A stretch of 64,000 bases of DNA, taken from positions 1 through 64,000 of the IMG/VR virus record IMGVR_UViG_3300045994_000055; one strand, written 5' to 3'. The notes below the pieces were generated by a model. The model saw only the letters and a program-made list of their open reading frames with translations. It ran no database searches and was not told the DNA's origin. The position numbers and the translations under genes were made by a program. Below are positions 1 through 7,593 of this stretch, in pieces. The DNA is from a virus. Within the stretch, counting starts at the first letter, position 1; each line of letters begins with the position of its first letter.

Positions 1-329
1 CAAACCCTGATTTCCGTGAAGCATACGATGCAGAAACAAAGGCACGCAATGCAATGCATTATGACGAGTTTGAGGACTACAAGATTACTGACCTTGAAGT
101 GCAAGACGATTGGGAATCCAAGGCGTTTAGTATCTGCAACTACGCAGACTACGATGAAGGCATTCTCGTGCCACTAGACTTCACTGACGAAGAATTGCTA
201 CCTATCTTCAAACTTGCGCACGAAGCAAACATGTCTTTCAATGACTATGTATGCATGGCTCTACGCAGGCTCATTGACGAACGCAAATTGACAGAATGTG
301 ACAAGACCTGCGAAGGTTGCAAATGTTAA
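1..329 (+). CDS. Hypothetical protein, 5' end cut by window edge
   Basis: The reading frame is open from the first bases of the window (codons from position 3 read N-P-D-F-R-E-A-Y) through the ATG at 54, so the true start probably lies outside the window and the ATG at 54 is likely internal. The visible part is acidic and ends in a cysteine-rich tail (C-x4-C-x2-C-x-C) that could bind metal. I do not recognise a family. The stop overlaps the next gene's ATG at 323, typical of translationally coupled phage genes. Confidence 0.7.
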   Translation, partial: NPDFREAYDAETKARNAMHYDEFEDYKITDLEVQDDWESKAFSICNYADYDEGILVPLDFTDEELLPIFKLAHEANMSFNDYVCMALRRLIDERKLTECDKTCEGCKC

Positions 330-673
330 GCACTGTTTACAGTAACTCGCCGTACATACAGGTGTCAGCGCCTGTATTGCCTTACATAACTCCAGGGCCA
401 ATGACAGGGCAAATGCGGTGGAATACACAAAACAACTGTGTGGAAGTTAGCAATGGTTCTGGCTGGCAGCAAATTGGCGGAGTGGCAAGTCTCAATGTAA
501 GCGCAGAGTTTAAACAGATTATGGAGTGGGCTAAGGAAGAGATGGCTAGATCCATCAAGATGAAACAGTTGGCAGATCAGTCGCCCACAGTAGCCGCAGC
601 ACTTGCAGACTATGAACTAGCCGCAGAGAAGTTAGCAGTTATTATGACATTAGCAGACAAGGAACTAGCATGA
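323..673 (+). CDS. Conserved phage hypothetical protein
   Basis: The protein has 116 residues. The frame could also open at a TTG at 317, but the ATG at 323 overlaps the upstream stop and is the better start. The N-terminal half is Pro/Gly/Asn-rich and includes S-N-G-S-G-W-Q-Q-I, a phrase I recall from small proteins of T4-like aquatic phages. The C-terminal half is predicted helical and rich in Ala, Glu and Lys. The stop overlaps the next start as ATGA. Function unknown. Confidence 0.75.
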   Translation: MLSTVYSNSPYIQVSAPVLPYITPGPMTGQMRWNTQNNCVEVSNGSGWQQIGGVASLNVSAEFKQIMEWAKEEMARSIKMKQLADQSPTVAAALADYELAAEKLAVIMTLADKELA

Positions 674-999
674 AGATTTTTCGCAAGTGGCTCCTAAAGT
701 GGGTGCAAAAAGCCAAGGATGAAGCTGACCGTGAGCAAAAGGTAGCAATGGAAGAGCCGATGAAGGCAAACTACGGCGCAACTATTGGCTCTGCTAACTA
801 TGCAACGGCAAAGGAAGATGTGCCTATGCGTATGAACTTCAATGTGATGCCAGCCATGGGCGGTGTAGTAATCAGCATAAATAATTATGACCGCAAGACC
901 GGTCGACACACTGAAAATCTACACGTCATTCACGATGACGAAGACGTCGCAACTAACATCGGACAAATTGTTTCTTTGGAGTTGCTGAAGTCACAATGA
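670..999 (+). CDS. Conserved phage hypothetical protein
   Basis: This 109-residue protein has a basic amphipathic N-terminus, with K/R/W-rich first 25 residues, followed by a beta-rich region ending in an acidic D-D-E-D stretch. It overlaps both neighbours by 4 bp (ATGA), so it belongs to a coupled run from 1 to 1693. It has no signal peptide or membrane segment. Function unknown; similarity to T4-like phage proteins is recalled, not tested. Confidence 0.75.
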   Translation: MKIFRKWLLKWVQKAKDEADREQKVAMEEPMKANYGATIGSANYATAKEDVPMRMNFNVMPAMGGVVISINNYDRKTGRHTENLHVIHDDEDVATNIGQIVSLELLKSQ

Positions 1000-1478
1000 A
1001 CACATTAACTGATATGATTGCTAAACCTGTCCTGAAGAATAAATTCTGGGTCGTCGAAGACAATGGTAAAAAGATTGCAACGATACAAGCTACTGACGTT
1101 GGCTTTGTATATGTGCACAACGATGAGCGTGAAAAGTTTCCGTCCATCAAAGGATTGAGCAAGAAGTATAACATCACTTTTGAAACTGTCAAGTTCAAAC
1201 CACCAAAGGAAGATTCACATCATTGTTATGGGTACCCCACTGTCGGCAAACCATACAATCAAATCTACGACGTCCAGCGCAAGATAGCAATATACACAAA
1301 GACCGCAAAGTCTCGGAGTTTATTTTGTGCAGGATACTTCGCCATTAAGTACAATGACTCATGGGCTAGTGAGTATTGCCCAAAAAATATTACCATCAAC
1401 AGGTATGAATTTGCTGGGCCGTTTAAAACAAAGACAGAATTAAAAGTCTTTCTAGACTCCAAGAAAGCGTGGCTATAA
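996..1478 (+). CDS. Conserved T4-like phage hypothetical protein
   Basis: This 160-residue protein has an N-terminal K-F-W-V-V-E-D-N-G-K-K segment, then G-Y-P-T-V-G-K-P-Y-N-Q and D-V-Q-R-K in the middle, and C-A-G-Y-F-A-I-K followed by G-P-F-K-T-K-T near the C-terminus. I recall this series from conserved unannotated proteins of T4-like cyanophages. It starts by ATGA overlap with the preceding gene. It is soluble by composition and its function is unknown. Confidence 0.8.
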   Translation: MNTLTDMIAKPVLKNKFWVVEDNGKKIATIQATDVGFVYVHNDEREKFPSIKGLSKKYNITFETVKFKPPKEDSHHCYGYPTVGKPYNQIYDVQRKIAIYTKTAKSRSLFCAGYFAIKYNDSWASEYCPKNITINRYEFAGPFKTKTELKVFLDSKKAWL

Positions 1479-1693
1479 TGCAACTTACCATAGCAATGCA
1501 ATCCTTCAATGAGAAGGTGCGACAAATGAACCAAACGAACGGTAAACAGCTGGTTTTGAGTGCAGCAGAGGCAAGAAACCTGCATGTCGACCTTTATGCC
1601 CTACTCGCAGAAGTAACTGTCTTAGCTAGAAATGAGAAACCCGATGATGAAACAATGCAAATAAGCATGGATGGTGGCGGGTTTAAACAATAA
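1478..1693 (+). CDS. Small hypothetical protein
   Basis: The protein has 71 residues. The frame opens at a GTG at 1469, but the ATG at 1478 overlaps the upstream stop (TAATG) and is preferred. It is predicted mostly helical with a Gly-rich C-terminus. It is the last gene of the coupled run; about 44 non-coding bases with late-promoter-like motifs follow. Function unknown. Confidence 0.65.
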   Translation: MQLTIAMQSFNEKVRQMNQTNGKQLVLSAAEARNLHVDLYALLAEVTVLARNEKPDDETMQISMDGGGFKQ

Positions 1694-1716
1694 ATACATA
1701 TATAATTGCATAAATA
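1689..1716 (+). promoter_or_regulatory. Two tandem T4-type late promoter motifs
   Basis: AATAAATA at 1689-1696 and CATAAATA at 1709-1716 each match the T4 late consensus TATAAATA at 7 of 8 positions. The second would start RNA near 1722-1723, just before AAGGA at 1724-1728, leaving a leader of about 15 bases before the ATG at 1738. They lie in one of the few non-coding gaps here. No activity data. Confidence 0.45.
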
Positions 1717-1737
1717 AGAGTGCAAGGAATATAATCA

Positions 1738-2025
1738 ATGTCGAGACCCAAGCCAACTGTTATTTTAGAAAACGTAAGTAAGACCACTTATAAGAGTGAT
1801 CAAGTGCTGTCATCTGACGGCATTTGGGCAGTGTTCTACGATGGTCAACCCGTTAACCTAAAGTCATCGCATTCGCTGGTCGCTTACCCTGGTCCGAAAT
1901 ATAAAAAGTCAGCCTTCTCAAATCCAGGCCATGCTATCAACTTGGCAAAGAAGCTCAATGTTCAGTTCAAGACAGACAAGTTTACTGTCATACTGTTGAA
2001 GCAAGGTGACCAAGTCTATCCATGA
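1738..2025 (+). CDS. Conserved T4-like phage hypothetical protein
   Basis: This 95-residue protein starts at an ATG preceded by AAGGA at good spacing. Motifs K-P-T-V-I-L-E, W-A-V-F-Y-D-G, Y-P-G-P-K-Y-K-K and S-N-P-G-H-A-I-N-L-A-K-K-L resemble, from memory, a small protein conserved in T4-like cyanophages. It is basic and soluble. It is the first gene after the tandem late-type promoter motifs, so late expression is possible. Function unknown. Confidence 0.8.
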   Translation: MSRPKPTVILENVSKTTYKSDQVLSSDGIWAVFYDGQPVNLKSSHSLVAYPGPKYKKSAFSNPGHAINLAKKLNVQFKTDKFTVILLKQGDQVYP

Positions 2026-2374
2026 CCCGCAGCTAGAGTGGATTAAAACATTCATGGCATCGTTAGTGGATTGCCCCCTAACGTTACAGCAGGGCAGAGT
2101 GCATTGGTGGGTCAATCCGTCAAACCACAATAGTCTAAGGCTGGCGGGCAAGGCTTATATGTGGTTAAAGAAGTACACACAGATTCCGCATTGGCAGATT
2201 CCAATTAACGCTGACATTTCAAGCAAGCAAGTGATACAGTTAGAGCGAGTATTTAAGAGTCCGTATTACTTGCATAACTCGTTAAACATAACTTTGCTGG
2301 GTGAGGAAGATGTCGTCATGCTGCAACTACATGCAGGGGATCTGGGCACGTACCTAAACAATTTACAACAATGA
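2006..2374 (+). CDS. Conserved phage hypothetical protein
   Basis: The frame opens with GTG at 2006, overlapping the previous gene by 20 bases; the first in-frame ATG is at 2054, so the start is uncertain. The ATG at 2022 is in another frame and meets a stop at once. The protein contains Q-L-E-R-V-F-K-S-P-Y-Y-L-H and ends L-Q-L-H-A-G-D-L-x4-L, a pattern I recall from phage proteins next to similar radical SAM genes. The stop overlaps the following radical SAM start (ATGA). Function unknown. Confidence 0.7.
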   Translation: MTKSIHDPQLEWIKTFMASLVDCPLTLQQGRVHWWVNPSNHNSLRLAGKAYMWLKKYTQIPHWQIPINADISSKQVIQLERVFKSPYYLHNSLNITLLGEEDVVMLQLHAGDLGTYLNNLQQ

Positions 2375-3516
2375 CACAATTTACAAGTAGAATAATTCCT
2401 CTAGTAGACGTAAACAATCCCGCATACAAAAACAGAACTCCACTCACAAGGGCAGACGTTCCTAAAGAGCATCAATGGAATTTTGTTCAGCGTAAGATGA
2501 ATTTTGAAAAGGATCTTGGCTTACAAGGTCTCTACTGTTTTCACCCCTTCAACACGATAACGGTTGACCAACTTGGCGATGTGTATATGTGCACTTGCCA
2601 AGCAGACTTACCTATACCTGTTGGTAAGATATGGGACTTTGAATCGTTGGATGACATAGGGCGTTCGCCTATTGCACGTGAGTTGCAGGCAAGCATATTG
2701 GATGGTACATACAAGTATTGTAACGGCGACAACTGCGGTCTCATTCGTGGCAAGGTATTGAGTCCTGTAATCAGTCACAAGCCAGACACTATTAACTGGA
2801 TAAATTTTGCGCTTGATGCCAGCTGCAATTTAACTTGCCCGTCGTGTCGCAAAGAGTTTATCTTCCTTAACGAAGGACCAGAGTATGATCTACGCATACG
2901 CATGGTCAACCATCTTGTTAAACTCATTGAGAAACACAACCATTGGATTAAGTTCTCCATAAGCAATGATGGCGATCCGTTTGCATCATTAGTCTATCGC
3001 GACTTGCTGTCTAAGCTAAAAATTAAAGGCATGCCTGTTGAAATAGAGATTGTTACTAACGGCATCCTTGCCAAAGCTCACTGGCACAAGATGGAGGGTA
3101 TTCACTCTAACGTCGTTGGCTTTAAGGTCAGCATGGATGCAGGTACTCCTGAAACGTATGCAGTAACACGTCGTGGTGGTTCGTGGGACAAACTCATTGA
3201 GAGCATCAAGTTCATTGCTCAGTGGAAGAAGGATAACAACTCACAAATGGAACTCACTGCGAGCTTTGTTGTGCAGAATGCTAACTACAAGGACATGGTT
3301 GCTTACGTTGAGCTGTGCGACTCGTTGGGCTTTGACCACATCAACATGTCACGCATACAGAACTGGGGTACGTTTGACAACTTTGCGCAAGAAGCAGTGT
3401 GGGACGAAAACCATATAAACTATACAGACTTTTTAACGTGCCTCAATGACCCAGTGCTCAAAAATCCCAAAGTAAATCTAACAAATTTGATTGATTTGAC
3501 AGACAAATCCATTTAA
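2371..3516 (+). CDS. Radical SAM protein with N-terminal cysteine-rich region
   Basis: This 381-residue protein carries C-N-L-T-C-P-S-C (C152, C156, C159), the C-x3-C-x2-C signature that binds a 4Fe-4S cluster and S-adenosylmethionine. Upstream cysteines C56, C74, C76, C117 and C122, around a G-D-V-Y-M-C-T-C element, resemble a SPASM/twitch auxiliary-cluster region placed before rather than after the catalytic domain. The usual GGE SAM-binding motif appears degenerate (N-D-G-D-P near residue 195). It likely modifies a peptide or glycan; the substrate is unknown. A phage promoter overlaps its last codons. Confidence 0.88.
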   Translation: MTQFTSRIIPLVDVNNPAYKNRTPLTRADVPKEHQWNFVQRKMNFEKDLGLQGLYCFHPFNTITVDQLGDVYMCTCQADLPIPVGKIWDFESLDDIGRSPIARELQASILDGTYKYCNGDNCGLIRGKVLSPVISHKPDTINWINFALDASCNLTCPSCRKEFIFLNEGPEYDLRIRMVNHLVKLIEKHNHWIKFSISNDGDPFASLVYRDLLSKLKIKGMPVEIEIVTNGILAKAHWHKMEGIHSNVVGFKVSMDAGTPETYAVTRRGGSWDKLIESIKFIAQWKKDNNSQMELTASFVVQNANYKDMVAYVELCDSLGFDHINMSRIQNWGTFDNFAQEAVWDENHINYTDFLTCLNDPVLKNPKVNLTNLIDLTDKSI

Positions 3517-3524
3517 TATACAAT
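3496..3524 (+). promoter_or_regulatory. Sigma70-like promoter P1
   Basis: TTGACA (3496-3501) and TACAAT (3519-3524) are separated by 17 bases. The spacer carries the AAATCC-x-TTTAAT pattern shared with other promoters in the window. The -35 and spacer encode the last residues of the upstream radical SAM protein. Transcription would start near 3531 and serve the ParB-like gene. Confidence 0.85.
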
Positions 3525-3551
3525 GGTTGTATTAAATGATTAAGGATGTTT

Positions 3552-4766
3552 ATGCCTGCGCAAGCGTTAAGTTTGGTTCCCGCAAATTCCCTCAAGAAAA
3601 AGCTCACTGTGCTTACGTATGCGCAGACGCAAAACAAGAAATACGAATCCGTAATTGACGATTACGTCAATGTCCCAGAGCGTATCAATGCGCTCAGCGC
3701 AAAGCGCCCTGACTTGCTCGCAATCTTCAAAGAGTTTGCGCAGGAGTTCTTGGAGCGTTTCCCCTTTAAAACGTACGAAGAGATGACTAAGTCCATGGTT
3801 GGGCTTGGCAAGCAAGGGTACGAGAACATCCTGGATCTTGATATCAACGTTACGATGCAACGGGATCTGGACGGCGATTGGCTTGTCACATTGATGGGCA
3901 CGTTTGATCCCATCCTTGTTAATGCTGTCCGTGCATACCGTGATCCAGACCGCACTGACGGTGGCAAAGCTCGTCTTATTGCATGGGACGGCCAACATAC
4001 CACCATGCTGCTTTACCTAATTGCAGTGTACGGTTTTGGTTACGAACCCAAGGACGTCAAGGTTCCCGTAAGCGAATACCCAGGGCACGATCGTGCCTCC
4101 ATCCGCCGTCAATTCGTGTATTACAATAGCGGCGCAGGTTCTAAGAAGCTTGACGCAATTGATTTGTTCATGCAATACGTGTATGGCTACAACCACGACG
4201 GCGACCGCGGCGAGATGCACATTCGCTGCCACGAGATTCAAGCCCTTGCTGAAAAGTATGGCATGTTTTTGACTGACGAGAAGTTTGGCGATCAAAACGA
4301 AGATGGCGCTGTGTCCCGCTTGTCAGAAATCATGAACAAGAACTACAGCGTCGCAGTGATTGACAAGGTGTTTTATTACCACACTGTGTCCAAGAAGAAA
4401 GAAAGCAAGTCCCGCCCAATGTATGCATTGGAGATTGACAACCTTGCTCACTACTTCAAGGCCTGCGAAGATCAGTCCATTATGATTGATTATGCTTACA
4501 TTGACGGCATGGTTGCAGTACTCAGCAAAGTCACTGACAATACGTGGCACGTGGGCAGCAAGAAACACAAAATGGTTATCACTGCATACGGCAACTGGTT
4601 CAAGGCTGCACAATCCAAAGGCACCATCCTAAGTAGCGAGAAGCCACGGTGCAACCAAACAGAAGTTGCTCCTGTGTGGCTTAGCCAAGTCTTGGTGCGT
4701 CACGCTAAAGCATCAGTACCGACGTTTACGCAAAGCTTCAAATTTGCAGCAAAGGACTTGGGTTAA
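3552..4766 (+). CDS. ParB/DGQH-like domain protein
   Basis: The frame has ATGs at 3546 and 3552. AAGG at 3542-3545 is well spaced only for 3552, giving 404 residues. Around residues 140-150 it has W-D-G-Q-H-T-T-M-L-L, resembling the D-G-Q-H-R element of ParB-like/DGQHR domains, followed by R-R-Q-F-V-Y-Y-N-S-G. Such domains bind or cut nucleic acid or hydrolyse nucleotides; the activity here is unproven. It is soluble. It is the first gene of the P1 unit, followed 1 bp later by an HNH nuclease. Confidence 0.65.
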   Translation: MPAQALSLVPANSLKKKLTVLTYAQTQNKKYESVIDDYVNVPERINALSAKRPDLLAIFKEFAQEFLERFPFKTYEEMTKSMVGLGKQGYENILDLDINVTMQRDLDGDWLVTLMGTFDPILVNAVRAYRDPDRTDGGKARLIAWDGQHTTMLLYLIAVYGFGYEPKDVKVPVSEYPGHDRASIRRQFVYYNSGAGSKKLDAIDLFMQYVYGYNHDGDRGEMHIRCHEIQALAEKYGMFLTDEKFGDQNEDGAVSRLSEIMNKNYSVAVIDKVFYYHTVSKKKESKSRPMYALEIDNLAHYFKACEDQSIMIDYAYIDGMVAVLSKVTDNTWHVGSKKHKMVITAYGNWFKAAQSKGTILSSEKPRCNQTEVAPVWLSQVLVRHAKASVPTFTQSFKFAAKDLG

Positions 4767-4767
4767 T

Positions 4768-5232
4768 ATGTTCCGCGATTTTAAAAAAGACGAACTCAAA
4801 AGTTCAGCTGAAATCTTCAAGGCTGCGAAAATGAAATGTGTCAACTGCGGCGACCCTGTTACTAAGTACAAGGGCCCAGGTGATTCCACACTTTGCCGCA
4901 AGCACCAGAAAAACCTCGTTGAGTATGGCGGCACTGGCAAAGTTGGTGTTGATCACTCCCACTCACGTGGCAAGGTGTGTGTATGCTGCGGCTATGACCC
5001 GCAAGCAGATCAGGCAATCATTGATGCTGCAAACGGCGACGCAGTCGTGCTAAATCAAATTTTGCGGAAGCTCATTCACGTTGACCACATTGATGGCGAT
5101 CACGAGAATAACGATCCGTCCAATCACCAAACACTGTGCTATAAGTGCCACGCAATCAAAACGATTATCAACAAAGATTACTTGCCCAAATCTCTGCGTC
5201 CAAGATTCTTGGCAGAGGAATTTGACGAGTAA
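4768..5232 (+). CDS. HNH endonuclease with zinc-binding cysteines
   Basis: The ATG at 4768 sits 1 base after the upstream stop; a longer open frame to 4666 only overlaps that gene. The product has 154 residues. An N-terminal C-x2-C pair (C24, C27) and a V-C-V-C-C segment (71-74) precede the HNH core D-H-I-D-G-D-H (106-112), N-N-D-P-S-N and the C-x2-C-H at 124-128. This matches ββα-metal endonucleases, either homing or DNA-processing. The D-H-I-D-G-D-H core is shared with the next gene. Confidence 0.85.
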   Translation: MFRDFKKDELKSSAEIFKAAKMKCVNCGDPVTKYKGPGDSTLCRKHQKNLVEYGGTGKVGVDHSHSRGKVCVCCGYDPQADQAIIDAANGDAVVLNQILRKLIHVDHIDGDHENNDPSNHQTLCYKCHAIKTIINKDYLPKSLRPRFLAEEFDE

Positions 5233-5250
5233 ATCCACTTAATGTACAAT
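5222..5250 (+). promoter_or_regulatory. Sigma70-like promoter P2
   Basis: TTGACG (5222-5227), a 17-base spacer containing TAAATCCACTTAAT, and TACAAT (5245-5250). The -35 box overlaps the last codons of the upstream HNH gene. Transcription would start near 5257, about 19 bases before the second HNH gene. Confidence 0.87.
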
Positions 5251-5275
5251 GATAGCTTATTAATTAGGGGTGATT

Positions 5276-5656
5276 ATGAGCTTGTTCCGTCCAACCTGTA
5301 TCAACCACGGCTGTAACGAGCCAGTCACATTCCAACGAACTAACGCTGACGGATCAAAACGGTGGCGTGTCCATTGTGGACATTGTCAAAAGGCAAGCTA
5401 TGGTAAAGTAGAGCATCGTGACGGTGTTACGCCCTATAAAACTGGAAAATGCGCAAACCAAAATGGGCACCTTAAATTCAAGTGCCCAACAAGTTACAGG
5501 CGTGGCAGCGTGGCATTTGGCATCACTGAAGTTGACCACATTGATGGTGACCATTGCAATAATGCACATTCTAATTTGGATGAACTGTGCCCAATTTGTC
5601 ACAAAGAAAAAGGCAAGCGTGAGGGAGACCACAATAACCAAAAGCACTTTGCGTAA
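5276..5656 (+). CDS. HNH endonuclease
   Basis: AGGGG at 5266-5270 points to the ATG at 5276 rather than the GTG at 5270; the product has 126 residues. Two C-x2-C-like pairs near the N-terminus (including C34/C37) suggest a zinc ribbon. The HNH core D-H-I-D-G-D-H (87-93), N-N-A-H-S-N and C-P-I-C-H (105-109) follow. It has its own promoter (P2) and resembles the preceding nuclease in its core, suggesting related mobile or DNA-processing nucleases. Confidence 0.85.
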   Translation: MSLFRPTCINHGCNEPVTFQRTNADGSKRWRVHCGHCQKASYGKVEHRDGVTPYKTGKCANQNGHLKFKCPTSYRRGSVAFGITEVDHIDGDHCNNAHSNLDELCPICHKEKGKREGDHNNQKHFA

Positions 5657-5657
5657 T

Positions 5658-5686
5658 TTGACGCTTAATTGATCTTAATATACAAT
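5658..5686 (+). promoter_or_regulatory. Sigma70-like promoter P3, apparently leaderless
   Basis: TTGACG (5658-5663), 17 bases, TACAAT (5681-5686). Only 6 bases separate the -10 box from the ATG at 5693, so the expected transcription start falls on the start codon and the mRNA would have no leader. Confidence 0.8.
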
Positions 5687-5692
5687 GACAGC

Positions 5693-5884
5693 ATGAACAC
5701 TAAAATCCGTACTGTACTCAGCGACATTGCTCGCAAAGAAATGGGCATTGAAACGCTGGAAACCCAACGCTCTGACCGCTTGGATTTTCATGAAGTTGCA
5801 GTGTGGACCATACTAAATGCTCTTGAAGCCGCATACTTGCAAGGCTTGAAGGACGCAAAGGATTTGACGATTAAATCCACTTAA
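5693..5884 (+). CDS. DUF6900-like small protein
   Basis: This 63-residue protein has the pattern I-x6-A-R-K-E-M-G-I-E-T-L-E-T-x2-S-D-R-L-D-F-H-E-V-A-V-W and A-L-E-A-A-Y-x2-G. I recognise this as the DUF6900 family of small proteins found on plasmids and phages, with no known function. The ATG at 5693 is chosen because it completes the conserved N-terminus; the frame has no ATG upstream. No Shine-Dalgarno sequence is visible and promoter P3 would start at this ATG. Its last codons contain promoter P4. Confidence 0.75.
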   Translation: MNTKIRTVLSDIARKEMGIETLETQRSDRLDFHEVAVWTILNALEAAYLQGLKDAKDLTIKST

Positions 5885-5892
5885 TGTACAAT
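5864..5892 (+). promoter_or_regulatory. Sigma70-like promoter P4
   Basis: TTGACG (5864-5869), a 17-base spacer with TTAAATCCACTTAAT, TACAAT (5887-5892). The promoter lies mostly inside the 3' end of the DUF6900-like gene. It would drive the AAA+ ATPase with a leader of about 38 bases containing AAAGGAG. Confidence 0.87.
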
Positions 5893-5936
5893 AGTGGCTT
5901 AGTAAGTTAGTTAACAGATTTTAAAGGAGTTAGTAA

Positions 5937-7055
5937 ATGGCTACACAAGGAACCGGCGCTTTGACAGACACCATCACCGTCACGCCCAATGAGGCTCGCA
6001 GTCGCGTCCTCCGTGCATTCAAGGCAAAGCGCCCTGTTTTCCTCTGGGGCCCTCCCGGAGTTGGTAAGTCCGAAGTCATTACAGACCTCGGTGCAGAACT
6101 TGGTGGCTACGTGGTTGACCTGCGTCTGTCCCAAATGGAACCCACTGACCTGCGTGGTATCCCGTTTTACAACAAAGAAATTGGCAAAATGGATTGGGCT
6201 CCCCCAATTGACTTGCCTGACGAAGAACTGTGCTCGCAGTATCCTATCGTTATCCTGTTCCTGGATGAAATGAACTCTGCCGCTCCTTCCGTGCAAGCCG
6301 CAGCATACCAGCTGACACTGGGACGCCGTATTGGTAAGTACCGCCTGCCAGACAACGTCGTGATTGTTGCTGCTGGTAACCGCGAAAGCGACAAGGGTGT
6401 GACATATCGTATGCCCACTCCGCTGGCAAACCGTTTCGTCCACTTGGAAGTGCGCCCTGACTTTGAGTCCTGGTTTACTTGGGCTGTCAACAAAGGCGTG
6501 CACAAGGACGTCGTGGGTTACTTGAGCTTTGCCAAGAACGACATGTTTGGCTTTGACCCCCGCTCTGCTTCCCGTGCATTCAACACACCGCGTACCTGGG
6601 TTTTCACTTCGGACTTCCTGTTTGACGAAGACGCTACTGACGCTGAACTGCGCGACTTGATCGCTGGTACTATCGGCGACGGCTTGTCCAAGAAGTTTAT
6701 GGCTCACCGTAAGGTGTCCGCAGACATGCCAAAGCCTGAAGATGTGCTGGCTGGCCGCGTGAAGGAACTGAAGGTCAAGGAAATCAGCGCCATGTACTCG
6801 CTGACAATTTCCATGTGCTACGAGTTGCAAGATAACTTCAAGAAGCTGGGCAAGGAAAAGATTAGCGACTGGCATGCCCAGGCAGACAACTTCCTGCGTT
6901 TCATGATGGACAATTTCACAACGGAACTGGTTGTGATGGGTACACGGGTTGCGCTGACCACTTACAACCTGCCAATGATCCCAGGCAAGATGAAGAACTT
7001 TAACGAGTTCCACCAACGCTTCGGCAAGTACATTGTCGCAGCATCCGGCAAGTAA
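5937..7055 (+). CDS. MoxR-type AAA+ ATPase
   Basis: This 372-residue protein has Walker A G-P-P-G-V-G-K-S (38-45), Walker B I-L-F-L-D-E (106-111), sensor-1 A-G-N-R and a P-L-A-N-R-F arginine-finger segment. MoxR AAA+ proteins act as chaperone-like ATPases with VWA-domain partners; such a partner is encoded at 7594-8910, suggesting a two-part machine. Start: AAAGGAG lies 6-7 bases before the ATG. An intrinsic terminator follows 12 bases after the stop, so ATPase and partner are separately transcribed. Cytoplasmic. Confidence 0.93.
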   Translation: MATQGTGALTDTITVTPNEARSRVLRAFKAKRPVFLWGPPGVGKSEVITDLGAELGGYVVDLRLSQMEPTDLRGIPFYNKEIGKMDWAPPIDLPDEELCSQYPIVILFLDEMNSAAPSVQAAAYQLTLGRRIGKYRLPDNVVIVAAGNRESDKGVTYRMPTPLANRFVHLEVRPDFESWFTWAVNKGVHKDVVGYLSFAKNDMFGFDPRSASRAFNTPRTWVFTSDFLFDEDATDAELRDLIAGTIGDGLSKKFMAHRKVSADMPKPEDVLAGRVKELKVKEISAMYSLTISMCYELQDNFKKLGKEKISDWHAQADNFLRFMMDNFTTELVVMGTRVALTTYNLPMIPGKMKNFNEFHQRFGKYIVAASGK

Positions 7056-7067
7056 CCTAAAATAGGT

Positions 7068-7089
7068 AACGGGGCTTCGGCCCCGTTTT
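7068..7089 (+). terminator. Intrinsic terminator with TTCG loop
   Basis: The 8-bp stem AACGGGGC/GCCCCGTT (7068-7075 and 7080-7087) closes a TTCG tetraloop and runs into a T tract at 7086-7089. It lies 12 bases after the AAA+ ATPase stop. Confidence 0.95.
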
Positions 7090-7094
7090 GCATT

Positions 7095-7304
7095 ATGGAC
7101 TACGATTACGATTACGAAATGCGGATTACTGATCCTGCTTATGTGGTTGAAGTAGGCATGGAACGCGATACAATGCGTGTCGCTCAAGAAATGATGGACA
7201 CGTTGGGCGTTAGAGGAATTGCGATCGTAGGCAGACTGTGCTTTTTCAATATGCAGGACATGCGCCAATTTATGTTTTACTGGAAAGCAAATGGACCAAT
7301 TTGA
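7095..7304 (+). CDS. Small hypothetical protein
   Basis: A 69-residue protein beginning with an acidic D-Y-D-Y-D-Y-E stretch and ending with an aromatic F-M-F-Y-W segment. The ATG lies 5 bases past the terminator and has no clear Shine-Dalgarno sequence, so expression may depend on read-through. It overlaps the next gene by 14 bases. Not recognised. Confidence 0.5.
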   Translation: MDYDYDYEMRITDPAYVVEVGMERDTMRVAQEMMDTLGVRGIAIVGRLCFFNMQDMRQFMFYWKANGPI

Positions 7305-7551
7305 TGAGGTGTGGCAGACGGAGAACCAAGGTCCAATCCAGGTGCGGGACATGAAGCGTTCGCACGTTCGTAATTCTCTCCAGTGGGTATTGCGCAGACA
7401 GGACCGCACTGTGCTTGGTACTGAGTTTGATAATTTTGATGATGTTGATGCCGGCGGACCGTACAATCAAAAGGACAAGGACGGACTGTATTACAGGGAC
7501 TGGATCGCGATTTTCACTGCACGCCTGCTTGACCCGTCGCTTGACGAATAA
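7291..7551 (+). CDS. Small hypothetical protein
   Basis: An acidic 86-residue protein with no recognised domain. It starts inside the end of the preceding small gene, and its last codons carry the -35 box of promoter P5. It lies between the AAA+ ATPase and its likely VWA partner and could belong to the same system, but only position suggests this. Confidence 0.6.
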   Translation: MDQFDEVWQTENQGPIQVRDMKRSHVRNSLQWVLRRQDRTVLGTEFDNFDDVDAGGPYNQKDKDGLYYRDWIAIFTARLLDPSLDE

Positions 7552-7569
7552 ATCATCTTAATATATAAT
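7541..7569 (+). promoter_or_regulatory. Sigma70-like promoter P5
   Basis: TTGACG (7541-7546), a 17-base spacer containing TAAATCATCTTAAT, and a perfect TATAAT (7564-7569). It would give a leader of about 18 bases ending in AAGGAAAG before the metallopeptidase/VWA gene. Confidence 0.88.
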
Positions 7570-7593
7570 AGTGATAACAAATAAGGAAAGCTA

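Noticed and set aside
5907-7466. 519-codon open frame on the minus strand opposite the AAA+ ATPase and two small genes
   Set aside because: It is antisense to a clear AAA+ ATPase with its own promoter and terminator, and its translation has no recognisable domain. Best explained as a codon-usage shadow.
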